64,000 bases of DNA from JBKQVT01 sp963727245. Its GTDB lineage: Bacteria > Planctomycetota > Planctomycetia > Pirellulales > Thermoguttaceae. Location: the NCBI GenBank assembly GCA_963727245.1, contig CAVSFO010000005.1, positions 248,001 through 312,000 of the forward strand. Direction: 5' to 3'. Within the stretch, counting starts at the first letter, position 1. Every line of letters begins with the position of its first letter. Shown here piece by piece: positions 19,856 through 28,669 of this stretch. The notes under the pieces are model-generated. The model saw only the letters and a program-made list of their open reading frames with translations, did not search any database and was not told the DNA's origin. The position numbers were made by a program, and so were the translations under genes.

Positions 19856-21025
19856 ATGACAACCGATCCCGCCCCGATGGCCGCCCCGGCCAAGTTCAAG
19901 TTGCGCTGGTATCAATACCGCCTGCGGACGCTGCTGCTGGTCATGACCCTGGCCTGCATCGGCATGAGCTGGTACGCGGCAAAGTTGAAACCGGCGTTGG
20001 AACAACGCTCGGCGGTTCGGGCGATCCTGAAGCTCGGGGGAAGCGTTGCCTACGATTATCAGAAACACTTAGTTTCCGCGGAACCGCCCGGGCCGGCGTG
20101 GCTGCGAAAGATACTCGGAGACGACCTGTTCGTGACCGTGACATCGGTAACTCTCCGTGGTCCGCAGGTCAACGACGCCGCACTCGAACAACTCGTCGGA
20201 TTGGCACATCTCGAAAACCTGCTTCTTTACACGACCAAGGTCAGCGACGCCGGACTGGAACATCTCGAAGGATTGACCACGCTCAAGTGGCTGCTCCTCG
20301 ACGGCACCGGCGTCACCGATGCCGGGTTGAAGCACCTCACAGCATTGACCAAGCTCGAGATCCTGAACCTTAGGGACAGCCACGTCAGCGGCCCCGGGCT
20401 TGGATGCCTCAAGGCGCTACCCCAGCTCCAGGTGCTCGACCTCCACGGCACCAAGGTCGGCGACGCCGGGATCGCGAACCTCAAGGGGCTGGCCCAACTC
20501 GACCAGCTTGACCTCGGCGACACCAAAGTCAGCGACGCCGGACTGGAGCACCTCGAAGGATTGCCCCATCTGCTCTTCCTGGAACTCGATCGCACAAACG
20601 TTGGAGACGCCGGACTGGAACGCCTCAAGGGATTGACCCAACTCCAAGAACTGAACCTCTGGCAAACCAAGGTCAGCGATGCCGGGCTGAAATACCTCAA
20701 GGGATTGCCCCAACTCTGGGAGCTGAATCTCTCGCAAACTACGGTCAGCGACGCCGGGCTGGAACACCTCGAGGGATTGACCCAACTCACAACGCTCGCG
20801 ATCCGCGGCACCAAGGTCAGCGACGCCGGGCTGAAACACCTCAAAGGACTGACAAACCTCAGCCTGCTGGATCTCGATGGCACCAGGGTCAGCGACGCCG
20901 GGCTGAAATACCTCAGGGGATTGACCCAACTCCAGTCGTTATTCCTCCGTGAAACCAAGGTCACCGACGCCGGACTGAAAGAGCTTCAAAAATCGCTGCC
21001 GAATGCAACGATTTCGAATCAGTGA
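19856..21025 (+). CDS. leucine-rich-repeat protein with planctomycete N-terminal anchor
   Basis: 389 residues. The N-terminal basic-hydrophobic segment RLRTLLLVMTLACIGMSWYA is a single membrane anchor seen in many planctomycete proteins. From about residue 112 there are eleven 24-residue leucine-rich repeats with consensus LKHLKGLTQLxxLxLxxTKVSDAG, matching a cysteine-free bacterial LRR type. The repeats are similar at the DNA level (72-base period, about 20189-20980), which favours recombination and copy-number change. It should sit outside the cytoplasmic membrane as a binding surface; the ligand is unknown. The start follows GAGGTGAG. Confidence 0.85.
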   Translation: MTTDPAPMAAPAKFKLRWYQYRLRTLLLVMTLACIGMSWYAAKLKPALEQRSAVRAILKLGGSVAYDYQKHLVSAEPPGPAWLRKILGDDLFVTVTSVTLRGPQVNDAALEQLVGLAHLENLLLYTTKVSDAGLEHLEGLTTLKWLLLDGTGVTDAGLKHLTALTKLEILNLRDSHVSGPGLGCLKALPQLQVLDLHGTKVGDAGIANLKGLAQLDQLDLGDTKVSDAGLEHLEGLPHLLFLELDRTNVGDAGLERLKGLTQLQELNLWQTKVSDAGLKYLKGLPQLWELNLSQTTVSDAGLEHLEGLTQLTTLAIRGTKVSDAGLKHLKGLTNLSLLDLDGTRVSDAGLKYLRGLTQLQSLFLRETKVTDAGLKELQKSLPNATISNQ

Positions 21026-21062
21026 CAGGCGAAGCCCCAACACGTTCACCGGGCCTTCCCGC

Positions 21063-22448
21063 TCAGCGGCCCAGGGCGACTTGCGGCTCTTCCAGCCCGA
21101 GACGCTTCATCTTCTTGTAGAGCGTGGTGCGGTTGATGCCCAACAACTCCGCCGTGGCGTGACGGTTCCAGTTGGTCGAATCGAGCACCTCGAGGATGAT
21201 CTGCCGCTCGGGGGCTTCCATCGCCTGCTTGAGCGAGCGGTTGCCCACCGGCTCGACGCGGACCGGGCCGGCGGCGATCAGGTTGTTCGGCAAATCCTCC
21301 AGGCGGACCTGGTCGCCCTTGCCCAGGAGGACCGCCCGCTCGATCACGTTTTGCAATTCGCGGACGTTTCCCGTCCAGCGGTAGCGTTGCAGGGCACTGA
21401 GGGCGTCGGCGCTGAAGCCACGGAGGGGCTTGCCGGCGTCTTCGCAGACCTGTTTGAGGAAATGCTCGGCCAGCAGGGGGATGTCGGAGATGCGCTCCCG
21501 CAGCGGCGGCAGCTCGACGTTGATGACGTTGATGCGATAGAACAAGTCCTGGCGGAAGCGGCCCTCGGCGACCGCCTTGCCGAGGTCGTCGTTGGTGGCC
21601 AGGATGACGCGGGTGTCGATCTTGAAGGTCTTGGTGCCGCCGACCTGCTCGAATTCGAGGTCCTGCAACACCCGCAGCAGCTTGACCTGCATGGCGGGAC
21701 TGGCGGTGGAGACTTCGTCGAGGAAGATGGTGCCGCGGTCGGCCTGCATGAACTTGCCCATCTTGTCGCCGGTGGCGCCGGTGAAGGCCCCGGCGACGTG
21801 GCCGAACAGCTCGCTCTCCAGCAATGTTTCCGGCAACGCCCCGCAGGCCACTTCGACGAAGGCCTGGTCGCGGCGCGAGCTGCGGCGGTGGATAGCCCGC
21901 GCGATCATCGACTTGCCCGTGCCGCTCTCGCCGGTGACCAGCACGGTGGCGCGGGTGTCGGCGACGCTGTCGATCATGTCGTAGATCTTCAACATGCGGT
22001 GGTCGTGGCCGACGATGTTTTCCATGCCGAAGCGGAGGTCGAGCTGCGCCTTGAGCAGGCGATTCTCTTCGATCACTTTGCGCTGGTCCAGCGCCCGCTG
22101 AATGGCGATCTGCAGTTCCTCGTCCAGGAGCGGCTTGGTGAGGAAGTCGAAGGCGCCGAGGCGGATGGCCTCGACGGCCGTATCGACCGTGCCATAGCCG
22201 GTGATGACGATGACGGCCGCCGCCGGCTGCTTGGCGCGGCAATGGGCCAGCACCTCGAAGCCGTCGTCGTTGCCCAGGCGGATGTCGGCTAGCACGAGGT
22301 CGTAGGTTTTCCGGTCGATAGCCGCGTCGGCCTCGGCCAGGTTCGAGGCGGTATCGGTCTGGTAGCCCTGGTCGCGGAGCCAGTCGGCCATGGAAGCCAA
22401 GACGTGCCGATCATCGTCCACCAGGAGAAGTGTGCCACGTTGCTTCAT
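21063..22448 (-). CDS. NtrC-type sigma-54-dependent response regulator
   Basis: 461 residues. A receiver domain (LLLVDDDRHVLASMADWL, phospho-acceptor in LVLADIRLGNDDG, TGYGTVDTAVEAIRLGAFDF) is followed by a sigma-54 AAA+ domain with Walker A GESGTGKSMIA, the sigma-54 contact motif GAFTGA, Walker B GTIFLDEVST, and a C-terminal Fis-type helix-turn-helix (ATAELLGINRTTLYKKMKRL). ATG 22448 is chosen because MKQRGTLLLVDDD is the normal receiver start; a GTG 42 bases upstream is less likely. It is divergent from the LuxR-type regulator. No partner kinase is adjacent. Confidence 0.92.
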   Translation of the reverse strand: MKQRGTLLLVDDDRHVLASMADWLRDQGYQTDTASNLAEADAAIDRKTYDLVLADIRLGNDDGFEVLAHCRAKQPAAAVIVITGYGTVDTAVEAIRLGAFDFLTKPLLDEELQIAIQRALDQRKVIEENRLLKAQLDLRFGMENIVGHDHRMLKIYDMIDSVADTRATVLVTGESGTGKSMIARAIHRRSSRRDQAFVEVACGALPETLLESELFGHVAGAFTGATGDKMGKFMQADRGTIFLDEVSTASPAMQVKLLRVLQDLEFEQVGGTKTFKIDTRVILATNDDLGKAVAEGRFRQDLFYRINVINVELPPLRERISDIPLLAEHFLKQVCEDAGKPLRGFSADALSALQRYRWTGNVRELQNVIERAVLLGKGDQVRLEDLPNNLIAAGPVRVEPVGNRSLKQAMEAPERQIILEVLDSTNWNRHATAELLGINRTTLYKKMKRLGLEEPQVALGR

Positions 22449-22730
22449 TGAAACACCCTGAGAGTCGCCTGGGCGTTGCCAGAACGCCACCGGTTGCCGA
22501 AGATGAACTAGGCCGACAAAAAAAACTACGTCACAGGGTGAGCCGGGTCAACTTTCGGGCGGAAGGGGGGATTTCCCCCTCGAATTGTGTCGATTTTTGC
22601 CGTTTATCCCGCTGAGTCGGGGGGGTTAATTGGTTCCTCCGGGTTATTTCATCCTTCCCAGAAGTGGACTAGGATTAGTTGCTGTGACGCCCGTTCCCTT
22701 GGTGCAACAGCCACGACTTTGGAGGCCCCC

Positions 22731-23363
22731 ATGACTATCAAATTGTTGGTGTGCGACGACCACCAGGTCATTCGCACCGGATTAGCCAGCCTGTTGGCCG
22801 GCACGGAAATCGAGATTATCGGCGAAGCGGACACCGGCAAAGAGGCGCTGCGGCTGGCGCAGAAGCTGAAGCCGGAGGTGATCCTGCTGGACATCCGCAT
22901 GCCCGACGGCGACGGCCTCTCGACGCTGGAAAAACTCCACGCCAAGGTGCCGGAGTGCAAGGTGGTGATGCTGTCGACCTACGACAACCCCACCTACATC
23001 GCCCGCGCCGTCGCGCTGGGCGCCAGCGACTACGTGCTGAAGGGATCGAAGCGGGACGACATCGTGGCCACGATCGTTTCCGTGGCGCAGGGCGACGCGC
23101 CCAGCCGCACCGGCGAGTTGAAGCGCATTGCCGCCGCGATGAAGGTCCGCCAGACGGTCAACGACGACGACGTGCCCCTGACGCAGCGCGAGACCCAGGT
23201 GTTGCGGCACGTGGCCCTGGGGTTGAGCAACCGCGAGATCGGCCGCTCGCTGGAGATCAGCGTCGAGACGGTGAAAGAGCACGTGCAGAACATCTTGCGG
23301 AAGATCGCCGTCAGCGACCGGACGCAGGCTGCCGTGTGGGCCGTCCGCAAGGGCCTGGTCTGA
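22731..23363 (+). CDS. NarL/LuxR-family response regulator
   Basis: 210 residues. The receiver domain (KLLVCDDHQVIRTGLASLL, phospho-acceptor in VILLDIRMPDGDG, LKGSKRDDIVATI) is followed by a LuxR-type helix-turn-helix (LTQRETQVLRHVALGLSNRE, SVETVKEHVQNILRKI). ATG 22731 follows GGAGG with six bases between. A two-component output protein binding DNA as a dimer after phosphorylation; the partner kinase is not in the window. A family A hairpin begins 34 bases after its stop. Confidence 0.92.
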   Translation: MTIKLLVCDDHQVIRTGLASLLAGTEIEIIGEADTGKEALRLAQKLKPEVILLDIRMPDGDGLSTLEKLHAKVPECKVVMLSTYDNPTYIARAVALGASDYVLKGSKRDDIVATIVSVAQGDAPSRTGELKRIAAAMKVRQTVNDDDVPLTQRETQVLRHVALGLSNREIGRSLEISVETVKEHVQNILRKIAVSDRTQAAVWAVRKGLV

Positions 23364-23397
23364 GCGCGGGGCGACCCGTTGCGGAGATGGAAGACTT

Positions 23398-23481
23398 GTA
23401 GGGTGGGTCGAGCGCAGCGAGCCCCACCAACTGCGATTCGGCCGTTTTCTGGTGGGGCTCGCTGCGCTCGACCCACCCTAC
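23398..23481. repeat. long hairpin, family A copy 2
   Basis: Same arms as at 11245-11324 and 33342-33425. Its loop (CTGCGATTCGGCCG) is the reverse complement of the loop of copy 3 (GCCGAATCGC), so the element has a direction and this copy is inverted. It lies between two convergent genes and ends two bases from the xerC stop codon, so it may serve as a bidirectional terminator. Confidence 0.85.
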
Positions 23482-23483
23482 TT

Positions 23484-24386
23484 CTACTTCGCCCGCGGAT
23501 GGGCCTTCTCGTAGACCCGCCGTAGCGTGGCCGTGCTCACGTGGGTATAAATCTGGGTCGTCACCAGGCTCTTATGCCCCAGCAGTTCCTGCACGCTGCG
23601 GATATCGGCGCCGCGGTCCAGCAGGTGCGTGGCGAAACTGTGCCGCAGGGAATGCGGCGTGGTGCGGGCGTCCAGACCGGTCAGCCGCAGGTACTTTTCC
23701 AGCATCCGCCCCACGCTCCGCGTGGTCAAGCGGCGGCCGAACTTGTTGACGAAGATCGGCGACTGCGGCCCCGGCAGTTGCCGCGGATGCAGCCGGCGGA
23801 CCGCCAGCCAACGTTGCAATGCCCGGCAGGCATAGGACCCGACCGGCGAGAGCCGCTCGCGGCGTCCTTTGCCGCGGATGCGGAGGATGCCGGCCTCCAG
23901 GTCGAGGTCGCCCTGGTCGAGGCCCACCACCTCGCTCACCCGCAGGCCGGCCGAGTAGATCGTCTCCAGGATGGCGCGGTCGCGGAGTCCCATGGGCTGG
24001 GCCGGCGGCGGCGCCAGGAGCAGCCGGCCGATGTCATCGGCGGCCAGGAAATGGGGCAGCGTTCGGCCCTTGCGGGGATTGCGCAGCGGTTTGGCCGGAT
24101 TGCTCGCGGCCCAGCCCTCCCGCTGACCGAAGCGGAAGAAGCTCCGCAGGGAAGCCAGCCGGCGGGCGATCGTGGTCTTGGCGTAGCCCGCCTCGTGCAA
24201 CGCGGCGACGTAGCCGCGCAATTCCAGCACGTCCAGCGATCCCGGCTCGGGGGGCTGGCCGCCGCGGGCCTCGGCCAGATAGTTCGCCAGCGCCGTGAGG
24301 TCCTCGCGATAGCTCTTGACGGTCAACTCTGAAGCGTTCCGCTCCACGCGCAGATACTGGAGGAAACGTGCGATGGCCGTGTGCAT
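23484..24386 (-). CDS. xerC: tyrosine recombinase XerC/XerD
   Basis: 300 residues, the normal length. The N-terminal SAM-like domain (FLQYLRVERNASELTVKSY) is followed by the catalytic domain with Arg in GLRVSEVVGL, Lys in RGKGRRERLSP, TPHSLRHSFATHLLDRGAD, LGHKSLVTTQIYTHVS (nucleophile Tyr) and the ending RRVYEKAHPRAK. It would resolve chromosome dimers at dif together with a second Xer protein. XerC and XerD cannot be separated with certainty. No integron or phage genes are near, so a housekeeping role is likelier than a mobile-element integrase. Confidence 0.9.
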   Translation of the reverse strand: MHTAIARFLQYLRVERNASELTVKSYREDLTALANYLAEARGGQPPEPGSLDVLELRGYVAALHEAGYAKTTIARRLASLRSFFRFGQREGWAASNPAKPLRNPRKGRTLPHFLAADDIGRLLLAPPPAQPMGLRDRAILETIYSAGLRVSEVVGLDQGDLDLEAGILRIRGKGRRERLSPVGSYACRALQRWLAVRRLHPRQLPGPQSPIFVNKFGRRLTTRSVGRMLEKYLRLTGLDARTTPHSLRHSFATHLLDRGADIRSVQELLGHKSLVTTQIYTHVSTATLRRVYEKAHPRAK

Positions 24387-24438
24387 GGACGACCGCTAAG
24401 GAATAAGTTGGGGACTGTCCCAATTTTCGTCCGACGGA

Positions 24439-24517
24439 GGGAAAAAGGTGACAGGCACCATTTGCCGGAACGGCCCGGAGGGTGCTTCGCACAAATGGTG
24501 CCTGTCACCTTTTTCCC
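24439..24517. repeat. GGTGACAGGCACC hairpin, family B copy 1
   Basis: Arms GGGAAAAAGGTGACAGGC and complement enclose GCCGGAACGGCCC...GGTGCTTCGC. The identity with the 47830 copy continues past the right arm through AATCCCGCAAGGTC into the stop codon of the next gene (TAA at 24536-24538, minus strand). A GTCCC-type fragment sits just to the left (24410-24436). Confidence 0.85.
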
Positions 24518-24535
24518 GGAATCCCGCAAGGTCCT

Positions 24536-24781
24536 TTAAGCGAATTCATCGTGATCGGTGGGCAGGGGCAGATCGAAACGCTGGGACGGTGCATACTCCC
24601 GGCTCTCCTGCCGGATCTTCTGGCTCAAGATGGCGGCGTCGTACCAGGTGAAGCTCAGTTCCGGATTCGAGGCGTAGCGGCCCAACGTCCGCAGCGTCTC
24701 CGCCCGACTGGCGTCGTCGTAGAGGAAAACATAACGCTCTGCGCCCTTGACCAGGGCCAGCACGTTGATATCCTGACTCAT
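24536..24781 (-). CDS. small conserved-looking protein of unknown function
   Basis: 81 residues starting MSQDINVLALVKGAERYVFL. The start at 24781 follows GAGGAGGCG. It is soluble, slightly acidic, and has a Ser/Arg-rich middle (DDASRAETLRTLGRYASNPE) and a polar tail. The tidy ribosome site and codon use argue for a real gene. No domain is recognised. It lies 53 bases downstream of the lipoprotein gene on the same strand and probably shares its transcript. Its 3' end touches a family B hairpin. Confidence 0.7.
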   Translation of the reverse strand: MSQDINVLALVKGAERYVFLYDDASRAETLRTLGRYASNPELSFTWYDAAILSQKIRQESREYAPSQRFDLPLPTDHDEFA

Positions 24782-24834
24782 GTCCGCTCGCCTCCTCGCA
24801 GGGCCTTCGCCGTGCGACAATGTCCCCTGGTTAT

Positions 24835-25906
24835 TTATCGGATGGTGGGCCACCGCCACACTACTCGCGTTTCGCCGGCGCCGCCGCGGGCGCTGAGCAT
24901 TTCCGAGATGTGCATGTGGCAACAGAATCGGATAAAGTCGTCGCTGCGTTCTAGGTAACCTTGCCACCCCCCCCCGCGGGATTCGTCGCGGAAGTAATAG
25001 TAGCCGGATAACGCCTCGGTAAACTCCATGTCGTTGCCGTTGTAGGCGCGCACGTGGCGCAGCACCGGCAAATCGCTGGGACACGATACCCGCGGCTGAC
25101 AGCTCGGCGGCGGCGGGATGAAACCGCGCGCATCAGGCCAATCCGCCGGCAGACCGTTGGCCGGCAGGCCGCCTGTCGGCGCCACGACGACTTGCCCTTC
25201 CGGCCCTTCTTCCAAGGACGTTCTTGATGGCCTGGGCGCTGGCGGGCTGCACTTTGCCTGCCGCAGCCTTATCCGCCTTCGCCTTGCCCGCCGGCGTCTT
25301 GCCCACCGGGGTCTGATAGCTCAGTCGCTGAACCGTTCCGGAATCGACCATCTTTTCGTAAGGCGGCGTCTGGGTCTTCAATTGCTCCTTGGCCAGGGCC
25401 ATTTCCGCCTCCAAAACCAGCGGGGCCGGGATGTCGCGTTCTTCAGGCGTTCCCCAGGGCAGACCGTAACCGGGCGGGATGGGGTGGAAATGGGGATTGG
25501 CCGCGTACCACTCGACCTGCATGGTCAGCCGTTGCGGGGGGTAAGGGCAAAAGTCGGTCACGGCCCCCACGACCACCGCGTCCACGCCCAGCAGTTGGGC
25601 CAGCAGCCGGGCGTCGCCCGGCCCCGCCATGGCCAGATGATGGTCGCGGATCTTCTGCTCGACGACTTCCAGCGGCACCACTTCGAAGCCAGGCACCAGT
25701 TGTAGCTCGTTGAAATAGGCCAGCGCCACTTGCCTGCCATCGACGGTCTTCTCGGTGCTGAGGTTGAAAAACGGCGTTATGGCAACCTTGGAAAGCTGCG
25801 GAAATGGATTATGCACCGTCGGCTGGTGCGCGATCTCCGGCAGCAGGGCGCAGCCGGGCGAAAGCAGGCAGCCGAGCAAGGCGAAATGTCGCAAGACCTT
25901 TTGCAT
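24835..25906 (-). CDS. lipoprotein resembling CsgG/DUF799-type assembly proteins (frame-broken)
   Basis: About 356 residues. The lipobox is LLSPGCALLPE. The N-terminal domain (VAITPFFNLSTEKTVDGRQ, FEVVPLEVVEQKI, LLAQLLGVDAVVVGAVTDF) has the alpha/beta pattern of outer-membrane lipoproteins that bind nucleotide-like or assembly partners, such as the CsgG fold. The C-terminal part (LRHVRAYNGNDMEFTEALSG, RDDFIRFCCHMHISEMLS-like) reads in another frame. The break lies between about 25205 and 25240, and the GCGC at 25236-25239 is inside that interval. Function is not known; the fold suggestion is tentative. Confidence 0.65.
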
Positions 25907-26191
25907 AAGCCACTTACAAGAAGTGCTCGGCGATCTCTACGCCCTTCGGGCCGCCGATCAATGGCGATGGCCTTGTGGCGGAAATCGTCATGGTCTGCTT
26001 TATCGGCAAAGTCGTTACAGAACCTCCAGTTTATGTCGCTAGAGCGTGGCTGATGCGGGCCACTCTGACCCACGCGGCTTGAATTGCTCGTCCGCAGCGG
26101 TGACAATAGAGGTGAGCCGGGGGCGTAAGCCCTCGGACATCGTGGGGACTTCATCCCCCCTCTTTTGGCTTACAACCGACCGCGCGCCCCG

Positions 26192-27346
26192 ATGCCCCAC
26201 AACTCGCTGCCGCCAGCTCCCGTCCCTCGCACGCCCGCTCGTGCGGTCCGCGTCGGCGCGGTCACGATCGGGGGCGGCGCACCGATCGTGGTGCAAAGCA
26301 TGTGTGCCACGAAGACCGCCAACGTGGAGGCGACCGTTGCCCAGGTCAATGCTTTAGCGGAGGCCGGTGCAGGGGTGGTGCGGATTGCGGCCGACACCCC
26401 AGGCGACGCCGCATCGCTGGCGGAAATCCGCGGCCGCAGCCGGGCGAACCTCTCCGTCGACCTACAGGAAAACTACCGCCTGGCCGCCGAGGTCGCCCCC
26501 TGGGTCGACAAGATCCGCTACAATCCCGGACATCTGTACCATCACGAGCGCCAGCGACCCTGGCAGGACAAGGTGCGGTTTCTCGCCGACATCGCCGGCG
26601 CGCACGATTGTGCACTCCGCGTGGGCGTGAATTGCGGCTCGGTCGATCCGGCCCAGCGGGACAAGTTCGCCGACGAAGACGTCCTGCAGCCGATGCTGCA
26701 CAGCGCCCTGGACCACTGCGAGTTGCTGGACCGGCTGGGGTTTACGCGCTATTGCGTTTCCTTGAAGGATTCAGATCCGGCGGCCGTGGTGGAAGTGAAT
26801 CGGCTCTTTGCCGTCCAACGGCCCGACGTGCCGCTACACTTGGGCGTCACGGAGGCGGGAATGCCTCCCGAGGGGATCGACAAGACGCGACAGGCCCTGG
26901 AGCAGCTTATTCCGCTGGGCATCGGCGACACGATCCGCGTTTCGCTGACGGTGCCGGCCGCGCGCAAGCACGAGGAGATCGAGGCGGGCCGCCGCATCCT
27001 CGACGACATTGCCGCCGGCCGCTTCTCGGCGGCCGGCCCGCGGCGGCGGGGGCTGGAAATCATTTCCTGTCCGGGTTGCTCGCGGGTCGAGAACCAGGCC
27101 TTTATCGCGCTGGCCGAGCAGGCTCGCGAGGCCACCCGCTACGCCGTGGAGCACGACATTACGATCGCCGTGATGGGCTGCCGCGTCAACGGGCCGGGTG
27201 AGACCGACTCGGCCGACCTGGGGCTGTGGTGCGGACCGAATCTTGTCAACCTCAAGCGCGGCGGCACGCTCGTGGGGGCCTATACCTACGGCGAGATCCT
27301 GCCGCGGCTGCTGGAGCAGCTCGATCTGCTGATCGCCCGCCGCTGA
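26192..27346 (+). CDS. ispG: 4-hydroxy-3-methylbut-2-enyl diphosphate synthase (flavodoxin/ferredoxin)
   Basis: Penultimate step of the methylerythritol phosphate pathway, converting methylerythritol cyclodiphosphate to HMBPP. 384 residues, the short bacterial form. The TIM barrel runs from VTIGGGAPIVVQSMCATKTA through VRIAADTPGDA, KIRYNPGHL, RVGVNCGSVD and TRYCVSLKDSD. The C-terminal domain has three [4Fe-4S] ligands: Cys in SCPGC (about residues 293 and 296) and MGCRVNGPGE (about 330). ATG 26192 is chosen because the codons before it are not conserved. It appears monocistronic. The 285 bases upstream hold short repeats of the GGGGGCGTAAGCCC kind and no gene. Confidence 0.95.
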   Translation: MPHNSLPPAPVPRTPARAVRVGAVTIGGGAPIVVQSMCATKTANVEATVAQVNALAEAGAGVVRIAADTPGDAASLAEIRGRSRANLSVDLQENYRLAAEVAPWVDKIRYNPGHLYHHERQRPWQDKVRFLADIAGAHDCALRVGVNCGSVDPAQRDKFADEDVLQPMLHSALDHCELLDRLGFTRYCVSLKDSDPAAVVEVNRLFAVQRPDVPLHLGVTEAGMPPEGIDKTRQALEQLIPLGIGDTIRVSLTVPAARKHEEIEAGRRILDDIAAGRFSAAGPRRRGLEIISCPGCSRVENQAFIALAEQAREATRYAVEHDITIAVMGCRVNGPGETDSADLGLWCGPNLVNLKRGGTLVGAYTYGEILPRLLEQLDLLIARR

Positions 27347-27371
27347 AATCACTCCGTTTTGTGACGCCCAC

Positions 27372-27472
27372 GAGAGTCTCGCGCAGAGACGCTTCGGACG
27401 CCGAGGAGACAGGATAAGAAACGCACGATCATGCCGTTTTCCCTGCGCCTCCGCGCCTCTGCGCGAGACTTC
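27372..27472. repeat. inverted CTCGCGCAGAG repeat
   Basis: GAGTCTCGCGCAGAGACGC near 27373 and GCGCCTCTGCGCGAGAC near 27453 face each other. Related fragments occur at 19803-19830 and 39086-39118. The repeat sits between the convergent ispG and KdpD-like genes. Confidence 0.55.
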
Positions 27473-27499
27473 TTCTTTTGCGACGCGGCAGCAGCGGCG

Positions 27500-28651
27500 T
27501 CAGGACGCTTCGGGCGGGGCGTTGTCGACCACGACCACGTCGACGCCGGGAATCCGCCGCAACAGGCAGTCCAAGACCGACGGCCCGAACCAACGCCGAT
27601 ACCAGGGCCAGCGGCTCCGCCCCATGACGATGTGCGTGATCCCGTATTCCTTGACGATGGTGGCGATGGCGCTGATCAGATCGGGGCCGTTCACCGGGAA
27701 GGTGGTGCCGCCCAATTGCCGGGCCAGCTCCAGCGAGTTTTCGATCTGCCGCTGCGTGGCGGCGTCGATGTGCACCAGTGATTCCCGGGGCGTGCGCACG
27801 TAGATCGCGTACCACGGCGCGCCCAGCCGGTCGGCGATCCGGGCCGCTTTGCGCAGCAGGGCTGGCGCATACGGGCTCCGCGAGCTCAGGCAGACCATGA
27901 CGCGCTCCGAGCCCGAAGCCGTCTCGCCGCTCCGCTGGCTTTGCTCGCGGCGATGCTGGTCGAGGCGGAAGGCGATCTCTTCCATGGCCAATTCCCGCAG
28001 TTGCGTCAACTTCTCCGCCGCGAAGAAGTTGTCCATGGCGGTGGCGACGCGCTCGGGCGGGTAGATCTTGCCGGCCTGCAGCCGCTCGCGCAAGTCTTCG
28101 GCGGAAAGGTCCACGTTGACGATCTGGTCGGCCATGGCGACGACGTAGTCGGGGATGCGCTCCTTGACGCGGACCCCGGTGGCGCGCTCGACGATGTCGT
28201 GCAGGCTCTCCAGGTGCTGGACGTTCAAGGTCGTAATCACGCTGATGCCCGCGCGCAGCAGTTCTTCCACGTCCTGGTAGCGCTTGGGATTGCGGCTGCC
28301 GGGGGCGTTGGTGTGGGCCAGCTCGTCGACCAGGGCGATGGTGGGCCGGCGGGCCAGCACGGCGTCGATGTCCATCTCTTCCAGCACGATGCCGCGATAT
28401 TCGATCCGCCGCCGCGGCACTTGCTCGAGTTGGCCGATCTGGGCGATGGTTTCCACGCGGCCGTGCGCCTCGACGAAGCCGATGACCACGTCGACGCCGT
28501 GCTGCCGCAGCCGATTGCCTTCCTGGAGCATGTCGTAGGTCTTGCCCACGCCGGCGGCGAAGCCCAGGTAGATCTTCAGCCTGCCGCGCTGTTGGCGGCG
28601 GATGAGGTCGAGGAACATCTCGGGCTTGGGCTGTAGTTCGTCGCTGGACAC
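27500..28651 (-). CDS. kdpD: KdpD-like sensor protein without kinase domain
   Basis: 383 residues, matching only the cytoplasmic N-terminal half of KdpD. The KdpD domain has Walker A GFAAGVGKTYDML, GVDVVIGFVEAHGR, ALVDELAHTNAPGSRN and the final KIYPPERV. It is followed by a Usp-like domain (ERVMVCLSSRSPYAPALLRK, THIVMGRSRWPWYRRW). The four membrane helices, GAF and histidine kinase parts of full KdpD (about 900 residues) are absent, and the stop is clean. In the full protein this half senses ATP, K+ or c-di-AMP. Here it is the last gene of a regulatory cluster that contains a separate kinase, so it may act as a stand-alone co-sensor. Confidence 0.9.
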   Translation of the reverse strand: MSSDELQPKPEMFLDLIRRQQRGRLKIYLGFAAGVGKTYDMLQEGNRLRQHGVDVVIGFVEAHGRVETIAQIGQLEQVPRRRIEYRGIVLEEMDIDAVLARRPTIALVDELAHTNAPGSRNPKRYQDVEELLRAGISVITTLNVQHLESLHDIVERATGVRVKERIPDYVVAMADQIVNVDLSAEDLRERLQAGKIYPPERVATAMDNFFAAEKLTQLRELAMEEIAFRLDQHRREQSQRSGETASGSERVMVCLSSRSPYAPALLRKAARIADRLGAPWYAIYVRTPRESLVHIDAATQRQIENSLELARQLGGTTFPVNGPDLISAIATIVKEYGITHIVMGRSRWPWYRRWFGPSVLDCLLRRIPGVDVVVVDNAPPEAS

Positions 28652-28669
28652 GGCTGTTGTGCCTCGATC

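Noticed and set aside
21003..22292. Plus-strand open frame opposite the NtrC-type regulator
   Set aside because: Mirror image of the regulator codons, with no motif or ribosome site.
23484..24386. Phage or integron integrase
   Set aside because: Length and motifs are those of housekeeping Xer recombinases; no attachment site, cassette or phage gene is adjacent.
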